From contig JBCBIJ010000003.1 of the NCBI GenBank assembly GCA_038524795.1, positions 248,001 through 312,000 on the forward strand: a stretch of DNA of 64,000 nucleotides, read 5' to 3'. The position numbers were made by a program, and so were the translations under genes. Position 1 is the first letter of the stretch. Each line of letters starts with the position of its first letter. Below, piece after piece: positions 27,760 to 36,504 of the stretch. Source of the stretch: CALBPI01 sp038524795. GTDB taxonomy: Bacteria; Pseudomonadota; Gammaproteobacteria; Steroidobacterales; Woeseiaceae. Under the pieces are notes generated by a model. That model did not search any database and was not told the origin of the DNA. It worked only from the letters and a program-made list of their open reading frames with translations.

Positions 27760-29958
27760 ATTCGCTCCCTAGGCCTAAGCGGAATCGCAAACCTGCTCTT
27801 GTGTTTGGGCTTGCTCGCAACAAACGCCCGCGCACAGCAGCTGCCACCGCTCTGTGGTGTGAATCAGTTCCCGGTCGACACGCCCCAGGAAACGGGGCTC
27901 GCCGAGGGCCAGGTAGCCTTCGAGAGCGGCTCGGGCCGATACACGCTGGGCGGCGATGCGGTGCTCTCAAACGGCGTGGCCGTACAGCAGGGGGAATTCC
28001 GGTTCGACGCTGATAGCGGCAAGTTCGACCGTGATGAGTCCAGTTTGGCGCTATTTGGCAATATTCGGTACTCGGGCGGCGGCGCCAATATCGTGGGGCA
28101 GGAGGCGCTGCTGAGTTACCTCTACGGCCGCGTCGAGTTTCGCGATGCCGTGTTTCAGCTCGGCTACGGCGCCTCTCGCGGCGCGGCCAGCCTGCTGCGC
28201 ATCGACCAATCGGGGAAGATTCGTCTGCGTGGCGTGAACTACACCTCATGCCCGCCCGACAAAGACGACTGGATCGTCAAAGCAGACCGCATCACGCTCA
28301 ACACAGTCGACGGCGTGGGTGAGGCGCGCAATTTGTCGCTGCGCTTCAAAGACGTGCCGATCCTCTACACGCCCTACCTGTCGTTCCCGATTTCGGCGCA
28401 ACGCAAGACGGGCTTCCTGCTGCCCAACATCGGTCAGTCCGGTCTGAATGGTCTCGACATCAGCCTGCCCTGGTACTGGAACATCGCGCCCAACTACGAC
28501 GCCACGTTCACGCCGAGGCTGTTGTCGCGTCGCGGTGTGCAACTGACGGCCAGCGCGCGGTACCTGACGGAGTTCTCGAGCGGCAACGTCGAGGTCGCCC
28601 ACCTGCCTGGCGATGACCTGACGCGGCTCGACCGCACGCTCTTTCGCTGGAACAACACCACGGACTTCGGCGACCGCTGGCGCGCGTTCGCGGATATCAC
28701 GGACGTCTCCGACGACCAGTACCTCGAGGACTTGGGCGGCAGCCTGTCGAGCGCCAGCGCCACCCACCTCGACCGCACCGCGGGCGTGGCCTACCGCGGG
28801 CGCCAGTGGCGTGCCGATGCCCGCGCGACGCTCTACCAGACCATTGACGACCAGATCGTGGCCGAGGACGAGCCCTACCGCCTCTTGCCCGCGATCCGCC
28901 TGCAGGGGCTCTGGGACGACATCGGCAGCGGATTCGGAATCGGTCTCGATGCCGAGGTGACCCACTTTGAGCGCGAATTGGGCGTCACCGGAGAGCGCTT
29001 CCATGTCGCGCCAAGCCTGTCCTGGGAAGTCGATGGCGGCGGCTACTACATACGCCCCGAGTTGCAGTGGCTGTACACACACTATCGCCTCAAGCCAGAG
29101 GCCGATCCCATTGACGAGACGCAGACGCGCAGTCTGCCCATCGCCACGCTCGACGCCGGGCTACGCTTCGAACGCGAACTCAAGGGCGGCACGCTTCGCC
29201 AAACGCTCGAGCCGCACATCTATTACGTTCACGTTCCGTTCCGCGACCAAAGCGATATTCCTGTCTTCGACACGATCCTGCCCGTGGCGAGCCTCGAGCA
29301 GCTGTACCGCGCGAACCGCTACATCGGCCTCGACCGCATCGGCGACACAGACCAACTTACCTTCGGCGTCTCGACCCGGCTCGCCACCTCGGATACGGGG
29401 CGCACCGTGTTACGGGCGACGCTGGGCCAGACTCGCTACCTGTCGACGCAGAGCGTCATCCTGCCGGGCGAGATCACGCAGGCTGGTAACTCGTCGGACT
29501 ACATTGCCGAGCTCTCGCTCAACTTCTGGGGCGACTGGAATGTGGACCTAACTCAGCAATGGAACACAGAGCGGGACGAATCGACCCAGTCTGAGTTCCG
29601 ACTGCAGTACAACCCCGGCGACGGGCGCGTGGTCAATGTGGCCTACCGCTTCCGTCGCGATGCCGTCGATCAGGGCGATATCTCCTGGTCCTGGCCCATT
29701 GCGTCGCAGTGGAACGTCGTGGGGCGCTATAATTACTCGTTCCTGGAGCGCGCCTCGCTCGAACGCTTCGTCGGCGTCGAGTACGAAAGCTGCTGCTGGG
29801 GCCTACGCATCGTGTCACGCCGCTACATCAGTCGCCGTGACGGAACGGCCGATACGTCGGTCGCGATCCAGCTGGAACTCAAGGGCCTGACCAGTGTCGG
29901 AGACCCGGCAGACAAGCTGCTTGAGCGTGGCATCCTGGGCTACACGACACGACGCTGA
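27760..29958 (+). CDS. lptD: LPS-assembly outer-membrane protein LptD
   Basis: About 730 residues. LptD forms the outer-membrane barrel that inserts lipopolysaccharide with LptE. The N-terminal periplasmic OstA domain runs from LPPLCGVNQF, and the barrel from about residue 190 (LYTPYLSFPISAQRKTGFLLP). Cysteines for the interdomain disulfides are visible: CGVNQ at the N-terminus, TSCPPDKDDW, and the pair in YESCCWGLRI. No ATG, GTG or TTG precedes the signal peptide within a reasonable distance. ATT at 27760 would give MRSLGLSGIANLLLCLGLLA, a good signal; CTG at 27724 is the other option. surA follows, its folding chaperone. Confidence 0.9.
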   Translation: MRSLGLSGIANLLLCLGLLATNARAQQLPPLCGVNQFPVDTPQETGLAEGQVAFESGSGRYTLGGDAVLSNGVAVQQGEFRFDADSGKFDRDESSLALFGNIRYSGGGANIVGQEALLSYLYGRVEFRDAVFQLGYGASRGAASLLRIDQSGKIRLRGVNYTSCPPDKDDWIVKADRITLNTVDGVGEARNLSLRFKDVPILYTPYLSFPISAQRKTGFLLPNIGQSGLNGLDISLPWYWNIAPNYDATFTPRLLSRRGVQLTASARYLTEFSSGNVEVAHLPGDDLTRLDRTLFRWNNTTDFGDRWRAFADITDVSDDQYLEDLGGSLSSASATHLDRTAGVAYRGRQWRADARATLYQTIDDQIVAEDEPYRLLPAIRLQGLWDDIGSGFGIGLDAEVTHFERELGVTGERFHVAPSLSWEVDGGGYYIRPELQWLYTHYRLKPEADPIDETQTRSLPIATLDAGLRFERELKGGTLRQTLEPHIYYVHVPFRDQSDIPVFDTILPVASLEQLYRANRYIGLDRIGDTDQLTFGVSTRLATSDTGRTVLRATLGQTRYLSTQSVILPGEITQAGNSSDYIAELSLNFWGDWNVDLTQQWNTERDESTQSEFRLQYNPGDGRVVNVAYRFRRDAVDQGDISWSWPIASQWNVVGRYNYSFLERASLERFVGVEYESCCWGLRIVSRRYISRRDGTADTSVAIQLELKGLTSVGDPADKLLERGILGYTTRR

Positions 29959-29986
29959 CCGACTGACCTACACACTGCTAGACGTT

Positions 29987-31291
29987 ATGCACCGATCTCG
30001 ACTGTTTCTAACTGTTTTCGTTTTCCTGGGCCTTGCTGCCGCTGATCGCGCCAGCGCCCAATCCGCTGACTCGAGCATTCTGCTCGATAAGGTCGTCGCT
30101 GTGGTCAACGAGGGCGTCGTTTTGCAAAGCGAACTCGACGCGCAGTTCGCTGCCATCTCAGAACGTCTGCAGGAATCGGGACAGCCGCCACCGCCAACAG
30201 ACGTGTTGCGCGATCAGGTGCTCGAACGCCTCATCGTCAACCGGCTGCAGTTGCAGCGTGCCGAGCGCATGGGCATCCGCGTCTCGGACGCCATGCTTAA
30301 TAACGCGCTCTCGGAAGTGGCGGCCCGCAACGACATCCCCTTCGAACAATTGCCGCAGATCATGGCCACGCAGGGCCTGTCCTACTCGCTCTACCGCGAA
30401 GACATGCGCGAGCAGATGGTTATGGACCAGCTGCGCCAGGTTGAAGTGTTTCGGCGCATCAGCGTGACGGAGCGCGAGATCAAGCAGTGCCTGGCACGCG
30501 GTGAGGAGAGCTTTGGCGCCAACGCTGAGTTCAATTTGTCCTACATCCTCGTCGGTGTGCCCGCGGCGGCGACGGCCGCACAGTTCGCTGAAGCCGAGGC
30601 AGAGGCGAACGCGCTCTACGAGCGCCTGCAGGAAGGTGCCGATTTCGCAGCACTGGCGGTAGCCAACTCCGACAGCGAAAACGGCCTCGACGGCGGTGGC
30701 ATCGGCTGGCGCAGCGGCGATCAGATCCCGACGCTGTTCGTGGACGCCGTGCGCAGTATGAACGACGGCGACGTGAACGAGCCGATCCGTTCGAGTTCGG
30801 GCTTCTATCTCGTCCGCCTGAACGAAACGCGCGGCGTCACGGGCCGCAGCGAGATTCAGCAGACCCGTGTGCGCCACATTCTCATCCAGCCCAACGAAAT
30901 TCTCGATGACGCCGCCGCGCAGCAGAAGCTCGAAGACATTCGTGACCGCCTCCTCGCCGGCGAGGATTTTGGTGACCTCGCCAAGCTCAACTCCGACGAT
31001 CCGGGCTCGGGCAACCAGGGCGGCGACCTTGGCTGGACCACCTCGGATGTCTTTGTGCCCGAGTTCACGGAGGTCGTTGAGTCTTTGGAGCTCAACCAAC
31101 TATCGGACGTCTTCCGCTCGCGGTTTGGCTGGCACGTGCTCGAGGTCTTGGGCCGTCGCGTCTACGACAACACCGATGAGGTTAAGCGCAACGAATGCGC
31201 GGTGAGCCTGCGCAACGCGCGCGTCGGCGAAGAAACCGAGCTCTGGCTGCGCCGCCTGCGCGACGAAGCCTTCGTCGAGAAGCGCATCTGA
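29987..31291 (+). CDS. surA: Periplasmic peptidyl-prolyl isomerase/chaperone SurA
   Basis: 434 residues from ATG 29987, 28 bases after lptD. SurA escorts outer-membrane proteins such as LptD through the periplasm. A signal peptide (FLTVFVFLGLAAADRASAQ) precedes the N-domain (LDKVVAVVNEGVVLQSELD). Two parvulin domains follow, at about 180-280 and 290-390. The second (VRHILIQPNEILDD, then GEDFGDLAKLNSDDPGS and GGDLGWT) is closer to active parvulins. The C-terminal helix packs on the N-domain. Confidence 0.96.
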   Translation: MHRSRLFLTVFVFLGLAAADRASAQSADSSILLDKVVAVVNEGVVLQSELDAQFAAISERLQESGQPPPPTDVLRDQVLERLIVNRLQLQRAERMGIRVSDAMLNNALSEVAARNDIPFEQLPQIMATQGLSYSLYREDMREQMVMDQLRQVEVFRRISVTEREIKQCLARGEESFGANAEFNLSYILVGVPAAATAAQFAEAEAEANALYERLQEGADFAALAVANSDSENGLDGGGIGWRSGDQIPTLFVDAVRSMNDGDVNEPIRSSSGFYLVRLNETRGVTGRSEIQQTRVRHILIQPNEILDDAAAQQKLEDIRDRLLAGEDFGDLAKLNSDDPGSGNQGGDLGWTTSDVFVPEFTEVVESLELNQLSDVFRSRFGWHVLEVLGRRVYDNTDEVKRNECAVSLRNARVGEETELWLRRLRDEAFVEKRI

Positions 31292-31292
31292 G

Positions 31293-32258
31293 ATGACGCT
31301 CGCGATCACCTGCGGGGAACCCGCAGGAATCGGGCCCGAGCTCTGCGTGCGACTGGCGGGCATGAACCTGCCCGCGCCCGTCGTGGCCATCGGCGACGCA
31401 AGCTTGCTTGCCGAGCGGGCCCGTCAAATCGATTGCTCGGTGTCGCTCACACCGTTCGATGACGCGCAAAGCGACCATACGCCGGGCACACTGCCTGTCA
31501 TCGACCTGCCCTTCCCCGCCCGACACTGCGTCGGTAAGCCAGACACCCGCAATGCGGCCACGCTCATCGAGGGGCTCGATCTCGCTGTTGACGGCTGCCG
31601 CAACGGTCGCTTCGCAGGCATGGTCACAGCGCCTCTGCACAAGCAGGTCATCAATGATGCAGGCATCGCCTTCAGCGGCCACACGGAGTACCTCGCAGCA
31701 CGCTGCGGCAGTGCTACGCCCGTAATGCTGCTCGCAGGAGAGACGCTGCGTGTGGCGCTGGCCACGACGCACCTGCCGCTGCGCGAGGTCGCCGACTACA
31801 TCACGACAGAACGACTGACGGCCGTCCTCGATGTGCTCTGGCAGGGACTACACATACAGTACGGCATCGACGCGCCCCATATCGCAGTGTGCGGCCTCAA
31901 TCCACATGCCGGCGAAGGCGGCCACCTGGGTCACGAGGACGCTGACGCCATTGCGCCCGCCGTCGCCGCCCAGCAGGCACGCGGCCGCAACGTCACGGGA
32001 CCGCACCCCGCCGACACCGTCTTCAATCACGCGGGGCGCGACGCCGACGCCGTGCTGGCCATGTTTCACGACCAGGGCTTGCCCGTGGTCAAGTACGCGG
32101 ACTTCAGCACCATCGTCAATGTGACCTTGGGCCTCGACATCGTGCGTACCTCCGTCGACCACGGCACGGCACTCGATATCGCCGGCACCGGCCAAGCCGA
32201 TCCGGCGAGCCTTTTGGCTGCCGTGACGCTCGCAGCACGGCTGACAGCGACCCGCTGA
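31293..32258 (+). CDS. pdxA: 4-hydroxythreonine-4-phosphate dehydrogenase PdxA
   Basis: 321 residues, starting one base after the surA stop. PdxA oxidises 4-phosphohydroxy-L-threonine for pyridoxal phosphate synthesis. Family patterns are ITCGEPAGIGPELC at the N-terminus, MVTAPLHKQVINDAG, FSGHTEYLA, the metal-binding GLNPHAGEGGHLG, MFHDQGLPVVKY and VDHGTALDIAGTG. In most gammaproteobacteria rsmA comes next. Here 2.1 kb with three other genes intervene. Confidence 0.97.
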   Translation: MTLAITCGEPAGIGPELCVRLAGMNLPAPVVAIGDASLLAERARQIDCSVSLTPFDDAQSDHTPGTLPVIDLPFPARHCVGKPDTRNAATLIEGLDLAVDGCRNGRFAGMVTAPLHKQVINDAGIAFSGHTEYLAARCGSATPVMLLAGETLRVALATTHLPLREVADYITTERLTAVLDVLWQGLHIQYGIDAPHIAVCGLNPHAGEGGHLGHEDADAIAPAVAAQQARGRNVTGPHPADTVFNHAGRDADAVLAMFHDQGLPVVKYADFSTIVNVTLGLDIVRTSVDHGTALDIAGTGQADPASLLAAVTLAARLTATR

Positions 32259-32346
32259 CCGGGCGCCCTGCGCAGCGCACCCGCCCACGACCCCTGACCG
32301 CGTCCTGACCACCCGGCGGCGTTCCAATGTGTCGTTTCGACAAAAG

Positions 32347-32363
32347 AGTAGACACTGTCTACT
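32347..32363. promoter_or_regulatory. Palindrome 1, probable TetR operator upstream of the SDR gene
   Basis: AGTAGACACTGTCTACT is a perfect inverted repeat (8 bases each side of a central C). It ends 56 bases before the SDR start. A near-copy lies 31 bases downstream, centre to centre, which places both on the same DNA face. A TetR gene closes the three-gene module, so this is its likely operator. Confidence 0.7.
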
Positions 32364-32378
32364 TTTTCAATTACGGTA

Positions 32379-32393
32379 GTTGACACTGTCTAC
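32379..32393. promoter_or_regulatory. Palindrome 2, probable second TetR operator
   Basis: GTTGACACTGTCTAC repeats the core GACACTGTC of the first palindrome with one mismatched pair, centred at 32386. It ends 26 bases before the SDR ATG. Two sites of the same core three helical turns apart suggest cooperative binding by two dimers. Confidence 0.65.
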
Positions 32394-32419
32394 CTCACCG
32401 CACCCGGGAGTACGTCGCC

Positions 32420-33244
32420 ATGGGCAATAATGAATCCGGTTTTCGCAATCGCTACGGCCAGTGGGCTCTTGTCACGGGCGCGTCGGACGGCATCGGTCGG
32501 GCCGCTGCGGAGGTGCTTGCAGCGCACGGCATGAACCTCGTCCTTGTCGCGCGTCGCGAGAAGCTGCTCCACCAACTCGCCAATCACATTTCCGACGTTT
32601 TCGACGTGGAATGCCGCAGCATGCCCACCGATCTGGCAGAGCCAGGCGAGACCGGACGACTCATTGCCGAACTCGAAGGGCTCGATATCGGGCTGCTCGT
32701 TGCCGCGGCCGGCTTTGGCACCTCCGGCCCCTTCAGCGACGGCGCATTGCTCAAGGAACAACAGATGCTCGCGGTCAACTGCGGTGCGGTTCTCGAGCTC
32801 ACGCATCACTTCTCGCAGCGTTTCGTGGCACGCGGGTCGGGCGGACTTGTGCTCCTGAGTTCCATCGTGGCGTTTCAGGGCGTCGCGGGCTCGGCGCACT
32901 ATGCCGCCACCAAAGCCTGGGTGCAGACCTTGGGCGAGGGCTTGCATACTGAGTTGTCTGATCAAGGTGTAGATGTCATCTGCGTGGCACCAGGCCCCGT
33001 CGACACGGGCTTCGCAACTCGGGCCAATCTGGTCATGAAGAATGCGGCGTCGCCACATGTCGTCGCAAAGGAGACCTTGGCGGCCCTGGGCAAAAAGCGC
33101 ACCGTGCGTCCGGGTCGGCTCGCGAGACTGCTCGGGCTCGCGCTGACCGTTCCGCGCTGGGCCCGCATTCGGATCATGAAGCAGGTCATGGCGGGAATGA
33201 CGAAACATCAACGAGCGCCTGCCACTGCGGAGTCGCGATCATGA
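32420..33244 (+). CDS. Short-chain dehydrogenase/reductase
   Basis: 274 residues, a classical SDR. The NAD(P) site TGASDGIGRAAAEVLA is at about 19-34, LVLVARR follows the second strand and suggests NADP(H), and the catalytic Ser (LLSSIVAF) and YAATK are present. The C-terminus after about 215 (VMKNAASPHVVAKETLAALGK) resembles membrane-associated 3-ketoacyl or steroid-type reductases, but the substrate cannot be named. It is the first gene of the module between pdxA and rsmA and sits behind two palindromes. It overlaps the next gene by four bases. Confidence 0.88.
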   Translation: MGNNESGFRNRYGQWALVTGASDGIGRAAAEVLAAHGMNLVLVARREKLLHQLANHISDVFDVECRSMPTDLAEPGETGRLIAELEGLDIGLLVAAAGFGTSGPFSDGALLKEQQMLAVNCGAVLELTHHFSQRFVARGSGGLVLLSSIVAFQGVAGSAHYAATKAWVQTLGEGLHTELSDQGVDVICVAPGPVDTGFATRANLVMKNAASPHVVAKETLAALGKKRTVRPGRLARLLGLALTVPRWARIRIMKQVMAGMTKHQRAPATAESRS

Positions 33245-33714
33245 GCCGTTCATCACTCCGCGCTTGGTGCGCTGCAGTCTTGACGCTGGCATTCGGCGCG
33301 TCTGCCTGCACGATATCAACGCCCTACCGGACCGCAGCGTCGTCCGACGAACGCGGAGACACGGTATTCGTGAGCGTTACCCATGCCGTTGTGAAGGAGA
33401 ACAGGGCGTCACGCCGGTTGTTTTTTGAATACGTCGAAAACGTCGAGGAAAGCCTGCCCGCCAGTCCCGGCTACGTCGGCTTTTCCAAGCGTATGGTGCT
33501 CTTCGGAAACGACGCCTGGACGATGACTGTATGGAAGGACGAGGCCAGCCTGGAGCGATTCGTGCGCAGTTACGCGCACCAGATCGCCATCCGCAATGCC
33601 TTCGTCGCGTTGGAATCAGCTCGATTCGCGCGCGTCGAGATGGCAGCGGACGACGCGCCGCTCTCGTGGGAACAAGCACTGGCTGCATTGGAGTCTGAGG
33701 CACGAACGTATTGA
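33241..33714 (+). CDS. Probable lipoprotein with dimeric alpha-beta barrel (monooxygenase-like) fold
   Basis: 157 residues. A hydrophobic N-terminus ends in LTLAFGASAC, a weak lipobox, so the protein is probably exported and perhaps lipidated. The rest resembles the antibiotic-biosynthesis-monooxygenase/DUF3291-like superfamily: YVGFSKRMVLFGNDAWTMTV, then WKDEASLERFVRSYAHQIA. Such folds often act as small oxygenases or binding proteins, and an exported form is unusual. Function unknown. It is coupled to the SDR gene and lies 32 bases before the TetR gene. Confidence 0.65.
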   Translation: MSRSSLRAWCAAVLTLAFGASACTISTPYRTAASSDERGDTVFVSVTHAVVKENRASRRLFFEYVENVEESLPASPGYVGFSKRMVLFGNDAWTMTVWKDEASLERFVRSYAHQIAIRNAFVALESARFARVEMAADDAPLSWEQALAALESEARTY

Positions 33715-33746
33715 CGCTGCGGATCGGCGCTCGATAAGTTGGCGCG

Positions 33747-34385
33747 ATGAATGAGAAGACTACGCGACCCGGGCGTCGCAACCTTAGGGAAGACTGTGTC
33801 GCCGAAGGCTTGCGCATTGTCAGTGAGCGCGGTGTCGAGGCGCTGAGTCTTCGGGAGGTCGCGCGGCGTCTCGGAGTGTCGCACCAGGCGCCCTACAAGC
33901 ACTTTGCAAGCCGGGATCACATACTCGCGGAAATGGTGCGCCAGTCCTACGCCTCGTTTGCCCAGTTCCTGGAGCAACGGCCCATGACGCAACAACCGGC
34001 AGAAGATCTGGGCGCCATGGGCGAGGCTTACCTCGAGTACGCGTTTGCGCATCCGTTGCAGTACCGGCTCATGTTCGGCACACCGCTGCCACCGCCCGAA
34101 GATCACCCGGCCATGATGGAGGAGGCGCGATACGCATTCGGATTGTTGCAACAGGGTATTTCGGACGTTCACGCCATGCGAGGTGAGCCCGATGCCGCCT
34201 CGCGCACCGACTTCGACGCTATGTTCATTTTGTCTGTCCTGCATGGACTGGCGACCATCATGCAGTCCTCGGTGCTTGGTACTCTGGACCTGGCCCCAGG
34301 GGCCATCGAGCGTATGCCCGGGGAAACACTGACCCGAATTAGCTGGATGCTGGGCCTGGATGACCATGGTGAACCCGCGTCTTGA
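33747..34385 (+). CDS. TetR-family regulator with WHG-type C-terminal domain
   Basis: 212 residues. The TetR helix-turn-helix is at about 15-60 (AEGLRIVSERGVEALSLREVARRLGVSHQAPYKHFASRDHI, shown here only as a span: residues AEGLRIV to SRDHI). The ligand domain carries the WHG-like pattern AYLEYAFAHPLQYRLMFG at about 95-112. It probably represses its own module through the two palindromes near 32347-32393. The stop TGA overlaps the TTG start of rsmA (TTGA), so rsmA translation is coupled to this gene. Confidence 0.88.
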   Translation: MNEKTTRPGRRNLREDCVAEGLRIVSERGVEALSLREVARRLGVSHQAPYKHFASRDHILAEMVRQSYASFAQFLEQRPMTQQPAEDLGAMGEAYLEYAFAHPLQYRLMFGTPLPPPEDHPAMMEEARYAFGLLQQGISDVHAMRGEPDAASRTDFDAMFILSVLHGLATIMQSSVLGTLDLAPGAIERMPGETLTRISWMLGLDDHGEPAS

Positions 34386-35152
34386 ACCACCGCCCCAGAA
34401 AACGCTTCGGACAGCATTTTCTCGTCGACGCCGCGACTATCGACCACATCATTGGCGCCATCGCGCCCGCGGCCGATGAGCACATCGTCGAAATCGGCCC
34501 CGGCCAGGGCGCACTGACCAGCGCCCTGGCGCGTCGCGCCGGAAGGCTCACACTTGTGGAACTCGACCGCGACCTCGTCGCCCGACTCGAGCGCGAGTAC
34601 GCCAACGCCGACCAGGTGCGGGTGATCGGCCAGGACGCACTCGAGGTCGACTATGCGAACCTGGGTGCGCAGCTGCGGCTCGTTGGCAACCTGCCTTACA
34701 ACATTTCGACGCCCCTGCTCTTCCACCTCGCGCGTTTTGTGGGCGCGATAGAGGACATGCACTTCATGCTGCAAAAGGAAGTCGTGGACCGAATCACTGC
34801 CGCGCCCGGCGGCAAAGCCTGGGGGCGGCTTGGCGTGATGCTCGCGCTGGCCTTCGACAGCGAGTTTCTGTTCGAGGTGGGGCCTGAATGTTTCGATCCG
34901 CCACCGCGCGTCGACTCTGCGGTCGTGCGTTTGTCGCCGCGCAAAGCCCCGCCCGACATCACAGACGCCAGCGTGCTGGAGGATGTCGTCCGGCGCGCGT
35001 TCTCGAAACGGCGCAAGACGCTGCGCAATGCCTTGCGCGAGGTGGCCGATGCCGGACACTTCGAGGCCGCGGAGATCGACCCCACCCAGCGCGCCGAGAC
35101 CGTGGGCGCGGACCGGTACGCGGCCCTCGCCAACGCGATCGCCGCGCGCTGA
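34382..35152 (+). CDS. rsmA: 16S rRNA dimethyladenosine transferase RsmA (KsgA)
   Basis: 256 residues from TTG 34382; the protein starts MNHRPRKRFGQHFLVD, the normal N-terminus, and no ATG is available. RsmA dimethylates A1518 and A1519 of 16S rRNA late in 30S assembly. The SAM site is VEIGPGQGALTSALA and the catalytic motif NLPYNIS. FDPPPRVDSAVVRL and FSKRRKTLRNAL end the family pattern. It is separated from pdxA by the inserted module and is followed by apaG. Confidence 0.96.
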   Translation: MNHRPRKRFGQHFLVDAATIDHIIGAIAPAADEHIVEIGPGQGALTSALARRAGRLTLVELDRDLVARLEREYANADQVRVIGQDALEVDYANLGAQLRLVGNLPYNISTPLLFHLARFVGAIEDMHFMLQKEVVDRITAAPGGKAWGRLGVMLALAFDSEFLFEVGPECFDPPPRVDSAVVRLSPRKAPPDITDASVLEDVVRRAFSKRRKTLRNALREVADAGHFEAAEIDPTQRAETVGADRYAALANAIAAR

Positions 35153-35206
35153 CTGGCCACAGGCGCAAGCCGCGTCATGCGCATTGCGCCACAGGAGGCG
35201 CTTTGT

Positions 35207-35593
35207 TTGAATGTCGACATGACCGAACGCCCTATCAACATCGACGTGTCGACACGTTTCCTGGACGACCAGAGTGAGCCCGACGACGGTCGCTACGTGT
35301 TCGCCTACACCATTCGCATCACGAACGTGGGCGATCGGCCTGCGCAATTGCGCCGACGCCACTGGGTCATTACGGACTCGAACGGCAAAGTTCAGGAAGT
35401 GCGCGGCGACGGCGTGGTCGGCGAGCAACCGCACCTGCCGCCCGGTGAGTCGTTTGAGTACACCTCAGGTGCCATCATCGAAACGCCCGTCGGCACGATG
35501 CAGGGTGAATACGAGATGCAGGACGACGACGGCGAGCCCTTTGACGCGCCCATCGCGCCGTTTACGCTTGCCATTCCCGGCATCCTGCAGTAA
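35207..35593 (+). CDS. apaG: ApaG (CorD) protein
   Basis: 128 residues from TTG 35207, which has AGGAGG at 35193-35198, eight bases upstream. ATG 35219 four codons in is the alternative, but the ribosome site is then twenty bases away. ApaG is a small immunoglobulin-like beta-sandwich: RYVFAYTIRITNVGD, LRRRHWVITDSNG, VVGEQPHLPPGESFEYTSG and MQGEYEM are typical. Its biochemical role is not settled. It lies in the usual order between rsmA and apaH. Confidence 0.94.
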   Translation: MNVDMTERPINIDVSTRFLDDQSEPDDGRYVFAYTIRITNVGDRPAQLRRRHWVITDSNGKVQEVRGDGVVGEQPHLPPGESFEYTSGAIIETPVGTMQGEYEMQDDDGEPFDAPIAPFTLAIPGILQ

Positions 35594-35611
35594 CGCCCGG
35601 GCGCCCAGACC

Positions 35612-36439
35612 TTGGCGATCTACGCGATTGGCGATCTCCAGGGTTGCTACGATCCCTTCCGGCGCCTGCTCGACACCATTGAGTTTGACCCCAACCACGA
35701 CACGCTCTGGCTGACAGGCGACCTCGTGAACCGCGGGCCCAATTCACTGGCCGTGCTGCGGCTTGTGAGCCGACTCGGAGACGCGGTCGTGACCGTGCTC
35801 GGCAACCACGACCTGCACCTGCTGGCACTGTCCGAAAGACCCAAACGCTCGGCCTTGCGCAAGCGCTACTCGATCAGCTACATCCTCGACGCCGACGACG
35901 GGCCTGAACTCATCGACTGGCTGCGGCGACGGCCGCTGCTCCACCACGACGCCAAGCTCAACAAGGTGCTCGTACACGCGGGCATCCTGCCGCGCTGGTC
36001 GATCGACAAAGCATGCCGACGCGCCGCAGAAGTCGAGAACGCATTGCGCGGCGACGGGTTCCACGAGCTCATGTTGCATCTCTACGGCAACAAGCCCGTG
36101 CTCTGGCGCAGATCGCTGGAAGGCATCCCGCGCCAGCGCTTCATCGTCAATGTGTTTACACGCATGCGCATGCTGACGTCGCGTGGTGGGCTCGATCTCA
36201 AGACCAAAGGCACGCCTGGCAGCGGCGGCAAGTTTCGCCACCCCTGGTTCGAGCTGCCGCACAAGCGCGGCGATACCGAGGTCATCTTCGGCCACTGGTC
36301 CGCGCTCGGCTACCTGCGCGACCATGGCGTCGTCGGACTCGACACAGGCTGCGTCTGGGGCCGCGCGCTCACGGCACTGCGCGTTGATGTCCCCGACGCG
36401 GCACCCGTGCAGGTGCCTTGTGACGTGCCAACGGGCTGA
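35612..36439 (+). CDS. apaH: Symmetrical diadenosine tetraphosphatase ApaH
   Basis: 275 residues from TTG 35612 (MAIYAIGDLQGCYDPF). ApaH hydrolyses Ap4A to two ADP and removes Np4A caps from RNA. The metallophosphoesterase motifs are GDLQGC, GDLVNRGPNS, LGNHDLHL and VHAGILPRW, with IFGHWSALGY and GLDTGCVWGRALTALR near the end. It closes the rsmA-apaG-apaH group; 65 bases separate it from the kynurenine cluster. Confidence 0.96.
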   Translation: MAIYAIGDLQGCYDPFRRLLDTIEFDPNHDTLWLTGDLVNRGPNSLAVLRLVSRLGDAVVTVLGNHDLHLLALSERPKRSALRKRYSISYILDADDGPELIDWLRRRPLLHHDAKLNKVLVHAGILPRWSIDKACRRAAEVENALRGDGFHELMLHLYGNKPVLWRRSLEGIPRQRFIVNVFTRMRMLTSRGGLDLKTKGTPGSGGKFRHPWFELPHKRGDTEVIFGHWSALGYLRDHGVVGLDTGCVWGRALTALRVDVPDAAPVQVPCDVPTG

Positions 36440-36504
36440 TCACGGCCTCGACAGCACCGCCGGGCACCAACCGGCGCCCCGCTAAAACCGATAAACTGCA
36501 GCGG

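Noticed and set aside
32259..34385. Mobile element carrying the SDR-TetR module
   Set aside because: I find no transposase, terminal inverted repeats or target duplication at the borders, and base composition does not differ visibly from the flanks.
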